From positions 1,488,001-1,552,000 of the forward strand of contig MARA01000007.1 in NCBI GenBank assembly GCA_001792895.1: DNA of 64,000 nt. The letters run 5' to 3'. The position numbers and the translations under genes are program-made. A model generated the notes under the pieces. The model searched no databases, was not told where the DNA came from, and saw nothing but the letters and a program-made list of their open reading frames with translations. Positions 36,852 through 48,174 of this stretch are shown piece by piece (position 1 is the stretch's first letter; the number at the start of each line of letters is the position of its first letter). The DNA comes from Lentinus brumalis (Eukaryota; Basidiomycota; Agaricomycetes; Polyporales; Polyporaceae).

Positions 36852-38701
36852 CTACACCGATATCTCGAGTGCGGGTCGCAACGCGACGCCGTTCATGCGA
36901 GCCCACTGGCGCTCTTGTTTGCGCACAAGAGCGAACTGAGGAACTAATGTCAAGATCGCGTCGTTCCACCGCTTATAGAAGACGGTCTCGGCAAGGACCC
37001 TCTCGCGTTCCTCTTCTGTCAAGCCATCGTACTCTTCTTGACTGTAGCCATCATCGCAGTCCCAGGCGGACTCGACGTCGCAGAGGTTCGGGAAAAGGTC
37101 CGACAAGACACCTGCCACCGCTACAGCGTCCTTGATCGGGGATCTGCCAACCTCGAGCACTTCAAGCGCGGTCTGCTCTTTGCCACATCCAGGGCGAAGC
37201 GCGAGCAACTGCCACGGGAGGTGCTTGACATCCGCGTCGAGACAGATGTTAAGCCGTCGCAGGGAAGGGCAGAGGTGAGCAAATGAGACGAGGGCCCCGA
37301 GAGTGACTTCGGACGTTTTTTGTTCGGGGTATGGTCCGAGCTTGAGTACCACGATGTTGCGCCATGCCGCGGCCATGGCGTGACATATGACATCATCGAG
37401 GGAGAAGTTGTATTCCAGACTGAGACATAACTCCGTCAGATTTTTGAGCTTGAGCAAGGGCAGAATGGCGTCGTCGTCCACCGAGTCGGTGTCGGGCGAA
37501 TTGGAGTAATGCGGAGTGATGTTCATGTAGACTCTCGTGATCTTCTTCCTGCCTCGGCGACGCCCGATGACCGCAATGCAGTCCTTCACCTGCTGAAGTG
37601 GTTCACGGAGCGAGGGAACAGAGACTTGGATCGTCATCAGCCAGGGCGACCAAACGTGTCGGAGCATGACCGTGAGGAGGGATATGTGGCATTGGTGGGC
37701 TAGATGTAATTGACGGAGGTGAGGAAAGAACTCGTTGTGTGGAATCTCGAGTAGAGGAGCGAGATCCTTCTCATCCACGAGTTTCGAGTCCAGCCGCGCA
37801 TCCAACACGCGAAGGGACCGCAGTCGGGCGAGATGGGTGAAGGCCTCGAGGCTGATGGGTACGACGGAAAAGAGGCCATAAAGATGTTGAAATTGACATA
37901 TCGCCTCTGAGACGGTATTGCGGATCGCTTGAGGGAGTGGCCAATACTCCAGATCGACGGTGAGGTGCGTGAGACGGGGGGCGACCTCGTGAAGCTGCGT
38001 GAACATGTGACGGAGACTCTGGTCGCATGGAGCATGGGTGCTCTGGACCTCTTGGAAGGAGAGAGAATACTTGGTATTGAAGCTGCGCAATTTGGGACTA
38101 AAGAGGATCGGTAGCGAGCGATAGAAACTCTCGGCTTGACTCGGTTTCGGCGACGTATGCAGGACGAGGAGGTTTGGAAGGAGGGGCTTGATCGGGGATT
38201 GTGATGCGAACGCATCCAGAATCGACGGTGCAAATTCGTAACGGTGGACACGAGGTGGAAAGCGAGGGCTCTCGCATTGGGAGGGAAATAGTATGCGCCT
38301 GACTCGCGTGGCATAGTGTTGCAAACGGGTGAAGTCGGACTCTACTAGAGGGCGTAACAGTGACTGAAACATATCAGATAGCCGAAACCGAGCCATATCT
38401 TTAGGACACGTACGACATGGATGCTCTTCCTCCAATGCGGCTCCTGTACCTCTGTCTCCACCCACGCGTCCCTTGGAACAGCATACAGCAAAAACCCGTA
38501 CCCCGGTAAGGTGTGCCATATCGCGTCCAGTGCTTGCTCATGGAAGACCTTCGCAGTTCTCGCAAGCGCAACAACTGTACGCAATCCAGGATACCTATCG
38601 TCAGCGCCGAACTCCAAGTTCGAGTCTTCTTGCAATAGTCGGGAGCATATCCTTCGGACGACTTCTGCAGGAAGCGAGGGAAAGACCGAGCTAGTATCCA
38701 T
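36852..38701 (-). CDS. F-box/LRR-like protein F
   Basis: Intact two-exon gene: 38414-38701 and 36852-38363, 599 residues. Exon 1: MDTSSVFPSLPAEVVRRICS, YPGLRTVVALARTAKVFHEQ, ALDAIWHTLPGYGFLLYAVP, an F-box. A 50-nt intron (GTACGT...TTCAG) joins to SLLRPLVESDFTRLQHYATR. The rest is LRR-like (HLTVDLEYWP, LARLRSLRVLDARL, LRRLNICLDADV) with a C-terminal segment containing QFALVRKQERQWARMNG, which resembles the QEENW/QERSW tails of paralogues A and B. Predicted SCF substrate receptor. More divergent from the other copies. Confidence 0.85.
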
Positions 38702-39255
38702 AAGCACGAGGTAATTGTCAAATCATAGAAGATCTGTAGAGGTCACCAGTGTGACAGATATGTGGGTGGGGACTAGTATGTATGTCGGCTGGGCGAGCTA
38801 TGGGCGAGCGGGAGGCACCTTCAATTTGGCGCCGGACAGAGCAGTACCGAAAATGGCAGGAGGGCACGAGGCTACCAGACGCAGGTCGGGCAAGACAAAG
38901 GGCGTGACATGAACTTGTATTTGTAACAGGAGAACCGAGGTATAGAACATTTGGAGCGGATGACTGATACGGAAGGGGCTTGGTGAGTCTTGTCTGTGTG
39001 CTGTACGTGCCGAAACACCCACGCCATGGGGCTTATGTGAGTATAGCCATGGCTCGTCTTCTTGCCAGAACTGCCTTCTTCATGACCATAATATTGGCTC
39101 TAGTCGCGCGCAAGGAGTGAGGCCACCCGCATTTATCAATCTCCGGAGTCACTGTTAAGCTAGTTATGACATGAACGAGCACTTTGTCAATTTCTGAGCA
39201 TGCCATCACCACCAAGTCCAGAAGGGAGACTCCGATGAGCGAGCGCTACTCAGCC
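38702..39255. other. intergenic region
   Basis: About 550 bases between F-box F and the CxC protein gene. No gene recognised. Confidence 0.45.
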
Positions 39256-39633
39256 TTAGCCGCGAGGGCAGCTACAGTTATTGCACGCGCACGGGCGCGC
39301 GCACTTGCAGTGGTTGTCATCCACGGGAGGACCGAACCTGTCGTCGTCCCGTATACGTCGTGAGCATGGCCTTCCCTTGGATATGCAAGAACTCACGTGG
39401 TATTTGTGCCGGCCTTGCAGGCGCAGATGGCCTCCGTCCACTCGGTCCCGTCGGAAACGGGCAAGGACGCGACCTTGAACGCGCAGCAACTCCCGACGGC
39501 GCCCTGAGCCTGGGTCCCCAGGAGGGAGAGCTCGGGCTCGGGGTTGGGAGTGATAGCAGCGCGGATGTTTGACTGAATATGAAGACGTCTATGAGCTCCG
39601 ATATTAGCCTCCTCTTAGAAATAGACACACCAT
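39256..39633 (-). CDS. small CxC-rich protein, metallothionein-like (86 aa)
   Basis: Model: exon 1 is just the ATG (39631-39633), exon 2 is 39397-39572, exon 3 is 39256-39337; 261 coding bases in one frame. The protein begins MSNIRAAITPNPEPELSLLG, continues GAVGSCCAFK and EAICACKAGTNTTFGPP, and ends HCKCARPCACNNCSCPRG. Ten cysteines, mostly CxC pairs, and no signal peptide fit a small metal-binding (copper/zinc thionein-like) protein, but its head is longer than a classical metallothionein and metal binding is inference. Exon 2 has no in-frame ATG, so either the ATG-only first exon (donor GTGTGT) or an unseen upstream exon is required. The join at 39337/39397 restores the reading of the Cys tail. 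Confidence 0.55.
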
Positions 39634-40720
39634 GACGTTTTATGTTGTTCTTGCGGGGTGTGGGTCGCTATCTTGAAGGATGCTGTATTGAGCAACACGA
39701 GGAACGTATTTGTACTCGAGCGGTAGGTGGATCACGTATGCTGCGAAACAATTTGGCATTCAAGTTCCGACAAGTAAAAGGCCCACAGATCACCATCCGA
39801 GGGGATTAAGTGGCCACCATACTGCATCCGCAGAGACCCAAGTATCCTAGAAGCACACCGGCACGGACGACCACGGCCTAAGAGCTCCTCTTCGTAGGCC
39901 ACTGTGGGACCGTCGACGTCCTCACAAACCGTCATCCGGATACTGATGGAACGCAGCGCAGCTCGCTTCCCTGGGACACCGCCAGATGTGGCAAAGAATA
40001 AGGCCTTCGGGAACGACGAACACCATCAATCTGGCCAGCAGCAGGGTGGACAATTCACTCATGCTTCTATGTAGGATACTCGGGCGCCCGCGAGAGCTCT
40101 TGCCCTAGTTGTTTCGGAGACTCGTCGTGCGGTCGGTAGGTCCTTCGCATTCGTCCCAGTATGGCGTCAATTCAGCCAAGATGCGTTTCCCTGCACTGAA
40201 ACGGCCACACTCGGATCTGCGTTACTTGCGTGGTCATGTGTCGCCCTGCTATTGTGCCGTGTTCAGAACTCAGCATCCACGATGGACACCTCGGCTTGCA
40301 GGGACAGTCCGACGGTAAACGGGTGCACCTATGTGAAGCAAAATACGTATGCTCCGCATTACCCCGACGCACAGGTATGTACCTCACAGATGCCTGGAAG
40401 TGGTAACGGGAAAGCTTTCGTCTGTGCAAAAAGGTAAGCTTCCCACTCGATCGACTAGCGACAACGCACCGCAGGGTGTTTGACGTACGACTACTCGGCC
40501 GCATGATTGTCCGCCTGCGACCGCCGGGAACGGGGAGAACCCGTGGCGCGTCGGGAAATTCTGTTGGGGATAAAGGCTCCAGAGCAATGGGAGTCTGCGT
40601 AGCATTCGATGAGCCGACGTTCAAGTCTATCTTGCGAGAGGCGTCAGACTTCGAACTGGTCTACGCAATTGATACGGACATACCCTGGACGGTACCCCAT
40701 ACAATGCACGGCTGGCCTGA
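39634..40720. other. intergenic region, no supported gene
   Basis: About 1.1 kb with scattered short open frames on both strands and no recognisable family. Confidence 0.4.
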
Positions 40721-41785
40721 TCACGCCGCTGACGATAGCCCGGGGATCGACCTCCCGATAGATGGCGTAGAGCGAGATCGCTGCTCCGGCGTGCGGCACT
40801 GCTCGTCCTCTTGCAGGGAACACCCTGTCATACCCGTTGCGTGAGGGCAATATCCATCGGGGACGCCCCCTTCGGACCATGGAGCTGCGCACAGTCGTAA
40901 GAGGAAGCACGGCGACCTCTTGCATTCAGTCGGCATTGTGTACGGAGCGCACAAAGGAGTTCTTGGATTGGGTGTCGCTGTGGCGCCGGCCAGTCGTGGT
41001 GCGGTGCATGGATGCGAGGCCCTGCGGAAGGATATACATGGGGCCAGCTTGTTGGAGGATACCCGACGGACATAAGCAGCGTAAAGCCCCGATGGTGCGT
41101 CAAGCAATGCGCTGGCTAGATCAGTCGACGGATCCAGCACCTCGCAAGGTTTGTTCGTCTCCCGGGACTGAGCCTTAAGGTCCGCGGTGCGAGAGGTTAA
41201 GTTCGCAATCTCTGTGCGGTGCCTCTGTATCACATTAGCGGTGATGATGCCATCGTGGACGTACGTTGGGCGGCTTGCGTGCTTATTCTCAGAGTCGGGG
41301 GACTGCGCATGGCGTAGGAGGCCCGCATTCTGGATATAATTGTGGACCGTGAATAATACTGCGCACCACAGGAAGTGGGCCCACGCTGGATCTGGAGGCA
41401 ATCAAGTAATTTAGTATAACAAAAGAAACGAGCAAGGTCACGTACCATCGGACGCGAAGTAGGAAGACACCGGACGTTCGTACAGTGCTGACCCCAAGGA
41501 CATCCGAGTCGCGTAATCTCGCAGATACGCCACAGGAGGTGAGCACCCCCGGGGCCATGCGTTTGCCGCACTGCGAGAAGGTCGCAGCAAAGCAAAGGCA
41601 GCGATCGTGCTGCTGTCAGAGGCGAGGCTAGAGGCGAGGCTAGCCTGAGGAGGAGGAGTCCGTGCGTGGCGGACAGCTCCTCGATCGGGATCTGGCGCGG
41701 GATCTGCCCCAGGCGCGCGTACCCCACACGCTATATAATCAGACGTATGCGCTGCCAGTTCTGCCTCTCCAGCAACCCATCTCAT
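40721..41785 (-). CDS. hypothetical protein (weak)
   Basis: Two candidate exons (41446-41785 and 40721-41391) join in frame through a 54-nt GT-AG intron (GTACGT donor, CCAG acceptor) to 336 codons. Features: an Ala/Ser-rich N-terminal part, PPVAYLRDYATRMSLGSALY, then WAHFLWCAVLFTVHNYIQN, a possible membrane segment, and a low-complexity Pro/Ser/Arg-rich C-terminus. I do not recognise a family. The 5' end would overlap the TATA box and promoter of the Kre9-like gene at 41859, and the C-terminal third looks non-coding. It may be an artefact or a shorter gene. Confidence 0.25.
41732..41738 (+). promoter_or_regulatory. TATA box of Kre9-like copy 3
   Basis: TATATAA, 127 bases before the start codon at 41859. 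Confidence 0.6.
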
Positions 41786-41858
41786 TGCTTCCTGTTCCCC
41801 AGCTCTGAGTCGCGCTTTGCTCGCATCTCTCCTCTGCACCACGTCTACGTTCACGACC

Positions 41859-42443
41859 ATGTTCAAGTCCGTTATGCAGCTCTCCGTCTTCGCCCTCGCG
41901 CTCTCCCTCCTCGCCGTGGTTTCAGCTCTCCCGCTTGCCGTTCGCGATGTCTTCGTGCCCCCAGTGAAGAGCCCGAAGGCTGGCGACGTCTGGGTCGTCG
42001 GCTCCAAGCAGAACGTCACCTGGTGAGTGGGCACTTTCCGTCGGGCGAGGTCGGTGCGCTGATGCCGTCTTGGTCTAGGGACATCTCAAAGGCCCCGGAG
42101 CACATCACCAACCCTAAGGGCACCATCGTTCTCTCCAAGAATGGCCGTCTGGACATCAGTATGTGCTCTCTTTCCTTTGCGGCCCACCGAGCAGCTTTCT
42201 TAACGAATATGTGTAGACCACCCCCTTGCGTCGAACTTCTCCATCCTTGACGGCCATCATGAGGTCACCGTTCCCCCCGTCGACGCCGGCGATGACTACA
42301 CTATCGTCTGTGAGTGCTCAAGATACGTTCCTGTACGCTGTCGAAGGTGCTCATGTGTCCGTGCAGTGTTCGGTGACTCCGGCAACGACAGCGAGGAGTT
42401 CACTATCGCCTCTGCCATCCTCGCCGCCGATATCAACCTCTGA
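41859..42443 (+). CDS. small secreted Kre9/Knh1-like protein, copy 3
   Basis: Four exons (41859-42022, 42079-42158, 42217-42309, 42367-42443) encode 137 residues. MFKSVMQLSVFALALSLLAV is a signal peptide. The mature part has SPKAGDVWVVGSKQNVTW, ITNPKGTIVLSKNGRLDI, NHPLASNFSILDGHHEVTVP, AGDDYTIV and FGDSGNDSEEFTI. Compared with copies 1 and 2 it has an extra intron splitting the conserved VTW codon, while keeping the 93-base exon exactly. It ends ILAADINL without a GPI signal. Secreted; cell-wall role inferred from the family. Confidence 0.86.
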
Positions 42444-42940
42444 ACGCGCGAGCGCATCTCGAGCTCCCTCATGACTGTACATGCCCTCGACGTCGCACCA
42501 CGTCGCCTAACGCCATACGATACGATACGCGTTCTCGCTAATGGACTTCGTTCGGACTGTAGAGTAGTAGTGCCGCCTAGCGGCGGACTTTTTTGATTGC
42601 TTCGGACCACTCACGAGGACATTGGATGTAACTAGTGCATCCCAAGTCTTGTATCATCACCGCAATAACACATCTAGCACTACCACAGTCACGCTTGCGC
42701 ATTGTTCGGACTGGAACAGCCAAGGGAAGACTGGGAATTCATTTGTAGGACAGGGCAAGGATGAGTATCCATTATCCGTTACCCGGGCACCCGTCGAAGC
42801 GAGAGATAAAGCGGAGGCGAGCGATATCACTCACCTACGCTGGTCATACCGGAAGAGTCGGCAAGACATGCGCTTGGATCATGTATGGCCTGGGAGAAGA
42901 AGCAGGTGTGAGAGGCGACATTGATAGAGAGGTAGAGTGA

Positions 42941-43050
42941 GATGGGAGTGTCTCAGCGTAAAAAGAGGTCGTCACGCCCGCCTTCTCGAGGCAGGTTGGG
43001 CTCATTAAATCATTCGTGTTTGGAAATCATCGACAGGGGATCGAAGAACT
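42941..43050. repeat. direct repeat, copy 1 (with imperfect hairpin)
   Basis: Shares TCGTCACGCCC, then TTGGGCTCATTAAATCATTC and GTGTTT...AATCATCGAC with the copy at 43384. Between them lies CCCGCCT-TCTCG-AGGCAGG (42977-42995), a 7-bp stem with one mismatch. Confidence 0.7.
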
Positions 43051-43383
43051 TGAAGTGAAGGAGGAGATACTCACCACTGAGACCGTAGCCAGGGTGTGCA
43101 GGCGGAAGAAGAGTGGTGTTACGTACGTCGTACGGAGCGACTGCTGTGAAGACACCTCCTCGTTGCAGTCGCATTGGAGGGCCGATCATCAGTGAAAAGC
43201 CGCAGAAGGCCCTATCTGCGAGATCGCGGTGGTGATTCGGTCGACATCGGAGGCAGACCGCGTTGTTCACGAGGTGGAACTTCGGGGCTGGATTCGCCTC
43301 AGGGCTGATCGGAAACGTTCACGAGTCGGCGGAGACTGGGAAGGGAAGGGTAAGTGAGGTGGACTTCACAAACGAGACGGGAA

Positions 43384-43500
43384 CAGATGGAGTCTCAGCA
43401 AGAAAGGGTCGTCACGCCCACCTCGGCTTTGCGAGGTGGGTTGGGCTCATTAAATCATTCGTGTTTTGTGAATCATCGACGGGGTCGAGAGGATAGGACG
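43384..43500. repeat. direct repeat, copy 2 (with perfect hairpin)
   Basis: Same order of shared blocks as copy 1, about 440 bases away. The variable centre forms a perfect 9-bp stem, CCCACCTCG / CGAGGTGGG, with a 6-base loop (43417-43440). Confidence 0.7.
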
Positions 43501-44231
43501 CGTTGGAACTTACCATTCGCCGACAGCCCTATAGGAGTACCGCAAATTATACGTACACCCACGATCGGGGTCTTTGAGCGGGTCCGACTACCGTGACGGT
43601 ATCATGCCTGTTTTGCATGCGGGATGTTCATGTAACATGCGTTCCATGCGTGGGGTTGGGTGACTGTGAAAGAAAGCAAGTGAGCAAAGACGTCACAACA
43701 TACACGGTCAGGAGCGACGGATGACTTGTCTCATAGAGTATATGGTAAATTGAATCTGCATCCTCACCGTCGAGCGTATCGACATGCAAGTTGGACAGCA
43801 GTTGGAAAAGTTCTAATCATAGACCATGGCTGCGACGAAGGCATGCCAAAGATGCTGAACGATTGAATAACGGTGATTGCACACTCACATTAGCTGGTTT
43901 GCCCGGATGGCACCGCCATAGTTCAATCATGCATGTGCAACGCACATAGCAGCAGACAGAATCAAAGGACTGTCAAAAAGGATAGAAAAAACTGCGACGA
44001 GGAGGAGGAGCAGGAAGGAGGACAAAGGATCCAAAGCGCTAAAAATTGACTGCGGCTCGAGAAACGCGGACACGTGACATCGACGCGCTACGCGATCGGA
44101 CTCTTTCCACGGTTCGTGGTTCCCCGCGTCAGGCGTATCTGCACGTTCAACACACCCGACACACCCGACACACCCTGCTCGACGTCCGCGACGTTCTGCA
44201 GGCCGCAAGACACGACCCAGAGCTTCGTACG

Positions 44232-47182
44232 ATGTCAGTAAACAGCAAGCTCGTCCGGCCTGTTCCCTTTACCCCGCGCCGAAATCCAGGTCTCTCGGTC
44301 GCCACTGGCGCCGACGACGATCACACCCGTCTACCCCGCTCGACGACCCCAAGTCTCCTCGGCTCCTCCAAGAAGTACAAAGCCCCGCTCTCGAGTGAAT
44401 CCCGCACCCGTCACACGGTCAAGTCTGGCTTCGGATCGGTCCCACCGACGCCCTCACGAAGCAAGAGCAGGGATGGCTCACGGCCCAAGACACCGCTGTC
44501 TCCGCGCAAGGGCTCGGAGAGTCCATTCCTCATGGCGAATGTGAGCGAGATGGACGTGAGCAACGTGGACCCAGAGGAGGTACTCGTGGACTTTGAGAAC
44601 GTGGATGCGGATGTCTCTGCGGAGATTGACGAGGCGATGTTGAGGTCAGAGTACGGGAAGGAAGACAAGGTGCTAGTATCCATCAGGTGAGTGCGCACGT
44701 TTGAATTCTTGTGTGTAACAAGTTCGAGCATCATGACATGGCGCAGGATTCGACCGTCGGACAACCCATCGGCATGGGATGTGACCACCGCAACGCAACC
44801 GAAGACCCTCAGGCTCCAGCAACAGCACATGAAATCCGCCGCGACTCCCTCTCAAGACTTCCGCTTTGACGAAATACTGACAGGCTCCGAGAACAAGCCG
44901 GTGTACAACGCAGTTGCCCGTAGCCATGTGTGCGCGGCCATGGATGGCTACAACGCCGTCATCTTCGCCTACGGTCAGACAGCCTCCGGCAAGACCTTCA
45001 CTCTGGTGAGTGTATGCGCTTCAACGCAAACTGCCGTTGCTAATTACGCATGCAGTCGGGTGACGAAGAACAACCCGGTATCATTCCCCGCGCCATGAAA
45101 GACGTCTTCGCATACATCAAACGGTCCCCAACTCGCGAGTACCTCCTGCGGTGTTCGTATATTGAGATCTACAACGAAGCCATCCACGACCTCCTCGCGC
45201 CACCTAATTCCTCCGTCTCGCAGCCTGTCCAGATTCAAGGTACTGGTGCCAACGTCATTCTGACGCCCCTCCGAGAGGAGGTGGTGACAAGCCTGAAGGG
45301 CGTGCACGAGGTGCTGCAGCGAGGCGAGGGCAACCGGCGAACAGCGAGCACTGACTGGAACGAGCGGAGTAGTCGGAGTCACAGTGTGTTCCGCCTGGTC
45401 ATTGAGAGTAGGGAGCGGGGCAGCTCGGCGGACGACGTCCCGAGTGGTAGGACAACTCCGGGCTTCAGGCCGCCTACGCCTGGCGGCCCCAAGTTGCAGG
45501 CTCGTGGTGGAAAGAGCGTCCAGACGTCCGTGCTGGTAAGCCCTGTCCTTCTCCGTTCTGCGTACAATGATTGACGACGGTGCTGTGCAGAGCCTAATCG
45601 ACTTAGCGGGATCCGAGAAGGCGACATCGGACAAGGACCGTACAAGAGAAGGCAAGTACATCAACACCAGGTCAGTGTGCCCGTCGACTTCCCGAGGATA
45701 GCCGCTCACGTTGCATTTCATCGTAGTCTGCTCACCCTTGGATCGGTCATCTCGACTCTTGGGGAGAATGCCGCCAAGGGCAAGGCGTACGTCGACAGTG
45801 CGAGTCTATCTTGGGTACATACTTGCTGACCGCCTACGCCTTCAGCGACCACGTCCCGTTCCGGAACTCCAAGCTAACCCGCATGCTCCAGCCGTCTCTC
45901 TCGGGCAACGCGCGCATCTCCGTCATCTGCACAATAAACCCCGACGCCTCCGCCGTCGCCGAGTCCACCTCAACCCTGCTCTTTGCGCAGCGTATCAAGA
46001 AAGTGCAGTTGCACGCCCAGAAGAAGGAAGTCGTCGACACCGACGCACTCCTTGAGCGGTACCGCAAGGAGATCGAAGAGCTCAAGAAACGCCTTACCGA
46101 GAAGGAGAAGGAGAACAACGGCGCCCCTGCGAAGGGGCGTAGGCTGTCTGCGAGGGAGCAGCTCGACGAGAGTCTCGCCATGGATAATCTGAATGCACGC
46201 ATCAGACAACTGACCAAGTTGATCCTGACCAGTCAAACGGTGGACGAGAACAAGGGCGACGAGTCGCGCCCTGCGAGCCCGGCGAAGGTCAACTTCGACA
46301 TGTCCCCATATCAGGTCAGCATGATGAGGATGCCTTCATGTGACCATATCTGACGACCTTCGCGGGGACAGCTGCAACAAGAGTTGCTCGCAGCACGGCG
46401 GCAGATCGAGACACAAGCGAACCAGATACTCTCTCTCGAGGCTGCGCTGCTTGCGCGCCCGCAGCTGCCTCCTGACGCCCCCGACAGCGAGAAGGACAGG
46501 CTCCTGACTGAGCAGGCGAAGACGATCCGCGAGCTCGAGATCGTCGTGAAGGGTTACGAGGACAACCTCGGCGAGCCGCTCCGTGCGGTCCGCGAGGACG
46601 TCGAGAAGGAGTGGAGTGTGAAGCTCGAACAGGAAGTCAAGCTCAGAGAGGAAAAGAAGGTGTGGGAGGACGAGCTTGTCAAGCAGCTCGACAAGGAGCG
46701 CAAGGTACGTCCCCTAGTCCTCAATGGGTGACATGATGCTGACTTCGAACTGTCGTACCCCCAATCAGATGCGAATGAAGCTCGAGGATGAGCGTCAGGC
46801 CCTCGCAGCATTCGTGAAGAAGTTCGACTCGTTGGGTCTAGGCGGCCCAGTTTTTCCCGTGTCGAAGCTCCAGCCACCCATGCCTACACCTGGGGGCGCA
46901 GCAGCCCTGTTTGCGCAGCGCCAGAAGAGCCGGATCTCCGCCCTGCAAGCGGAGTACTCCATGCCCCCGCTTGCTGAGTCAGAGTCGCCTATGCGTCTGG
47001 GGACGGAACTTACGGCCCCGAGCCTGCTCGAGGAGGAGTGGGACGGGGTTGAGGACGTGAGTATCGAATTGGAGAAGATTGGAAGCCTGCCAGTCGCGAC
47101 GAAGAGCGGCTTGATGGCGCGCAAGGGCTCGCGGAGTCCTGTGAGGGAGGTGCTGAGCGCAAAGGAGAATGTGCCAGTATAG
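44232..47182 (+). CDS. kinesin motor protein, kinesin-7 (CENP-E/Kip2)-like
   Basis: Microtubule motor of 849 residues from eight exons (44232-44686, 44747-45005, 45056-45535, 45591-45670, 45727-45786, 45846-46314, 46372-46704, 46769-47182), all in frame. An N-terminal Ser/Pro-rich extension of about 145 residues precedes the motor (KVLVSIRIRPSDN). ATP-binding P-loop GQTASGKT is near residue 230, switch I NERSSRSHS near 340, switch II DLAGSE near 402, then HVPFRNSKLTRMLQPSLSGN and LFAQRIKKVQ at the end of the motor. A coiled coil (LLERYRKEIEELKKRLTEKE onwards, about 520-730) allows dimerisation. The C-terminus ends with a KEN tripeptide (SAKENVPV). The N-terminal extension and motor layout suggest kinesin-7; phylogeny would be needed to separate this from other N-type kinesins. 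An in-frame upstream ATG at 44046 is possible but less likely. Confidence 0.92.
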
Positions 47183-47534
47183 TTGCTTCGGCTGTGACGC
47201 TTTGTATGACCTTTCTTCTGCTCTCGGACGTGTTTTGTTGCTATGGTACGTTTTCCTTTCTTACATGCATACTCGATGCGCCAGAACTTTGATCACTGAC
47301 GCGTCCCTGCTACAGACTATATTGCTTTCGCTGCTTGTGACGATGCTATCCAGTGCGCAGTGCGCCCATTCCATGTACTTGTATACCCTTCATGATCCTC
47401 TTTCCAACCGGACACCAGTACTTGATACTAGGACTGCGAACAATTCTCCTCCTTCCTCCCCACCTATAGCTCGCAAGCTGCGCCCGTCTCGTACATAGCG
47501 ACACCGCGGTCCGAAGATACATTTAAGGACACCA
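47183..47534. other. convergent intergenic region
   Basis: Between the 3' ends of the kinesin and GNAT genes; T-rich, with no gene. Confidence 0.45.
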
Positions 47535-48061
47535 TCACGAGGTGCGTGACCACCGCATCAAGCACGCTGTCTCCTCCTTCGGACCGTTCGCCATATACAG
47601 CTCCAGTTTCACCTCCGCGCCCTCGACAGTCTGAAAGCCCCACCGCTCGTAGAAGCCTATCGCTCGCGCATTCTTCTGGAAGACGTGCACGCACAACCCG
47701 CGCTCCCCCAGTCCGCCTGGATCGCCTCCATGAGTTGGCTGCCGTAGCCCCGCCCGCCAAGTCCAGCTTTAACGAAGAACATGTCGAGCTCGTCTTCGTC
47801 GTGGTTCGGGCCTCCCTTCGGCTTGACGTTCCCGTACCCGACAATCTCGCCTGTGTGCAATTCAAGGACGTAGGTTTTGTATGAGCGCGGCGGGAAGAGG
47901 CGCTTCTGCAGGCTCGGGATGATCTTGTCGAGGGCGTAATCTGGGTCAGTGGAGAAGGTGATGCCTGGCACGCTCGTGTCGACGGAGTGGAGGAAGAGTG
48001 TTGTGATCTGCTCGATGTCGGTTTCAAGTGCAGTACGGACGATGGGGGATGTGGTGATCAT
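47535..48061 (-). CDS. GNAT-family N-acetyltransferase (apparent 1-nt frame break)
   Basis: Acetyl-CoA-dependent N-acyltransferase, substrate unknown. The start at 48061 gives MITTSPIVRTALETDIEQIT, then TYVLELHTGEIVGYGNVKP and the acetyl-CoA-binding motif A, VKAGLGGRGYGSQLMEAI. Motif B follows in another frame: LCVHVFQKNARAIGFYERWG, FQTVEGAEVKLELYMANG, ending WSRTS at 47535. The switch falls in DWG(E/S)RG at the C5 run 47705-47709 (plus strand); one extra base would make a continuous 175-residue protein of normal GNAT length. As written, the first frame stops early and lacks motif B. The precise preservation of both halves favours a base-calling error. A TATA box lies about 105 bases upstream. 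Confidence 0.85.
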
Positions 48062-48166
48062 GGTGAGCCGCTGTGTATGGTCAGTAACGGACTTCGTCGC
48101 AGGCAGTGCGAAATGCTCACTGGTATAACTGCAGAAAGCCCTGAGTGTCTTCTAACGCAATCCCTC

Positions 48167-48174
48167 TTTATATA
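48167..48174 (-). promoter_or_regulatory. TATA box of the GNAT gene
   Basis: TATATAAA on the minus strand, 106 bases before the start codon at 48061. Confidence 0.6.

Larger units (their letters stand above)
42444..44231. other. 1.8-kb intergenic region with a diverged direct repeat
   Basis: No supported gene. The only structure I see is a pair of related segments at 42941-43050 and 43384-43500. The last 200 bases before the kinesin start are probably its promoter and leader, which include a short CACACCCGA-type tandem near 44150-44170. Confidence 0.5.

Noticed and set aside
21994..38701. F-box cluster as a secondary-metabolite or defence gene cluster
   Set aside because: No synthase, NLR, HET or effector-like domain is present; the only other gene inside is one MFS transporter.
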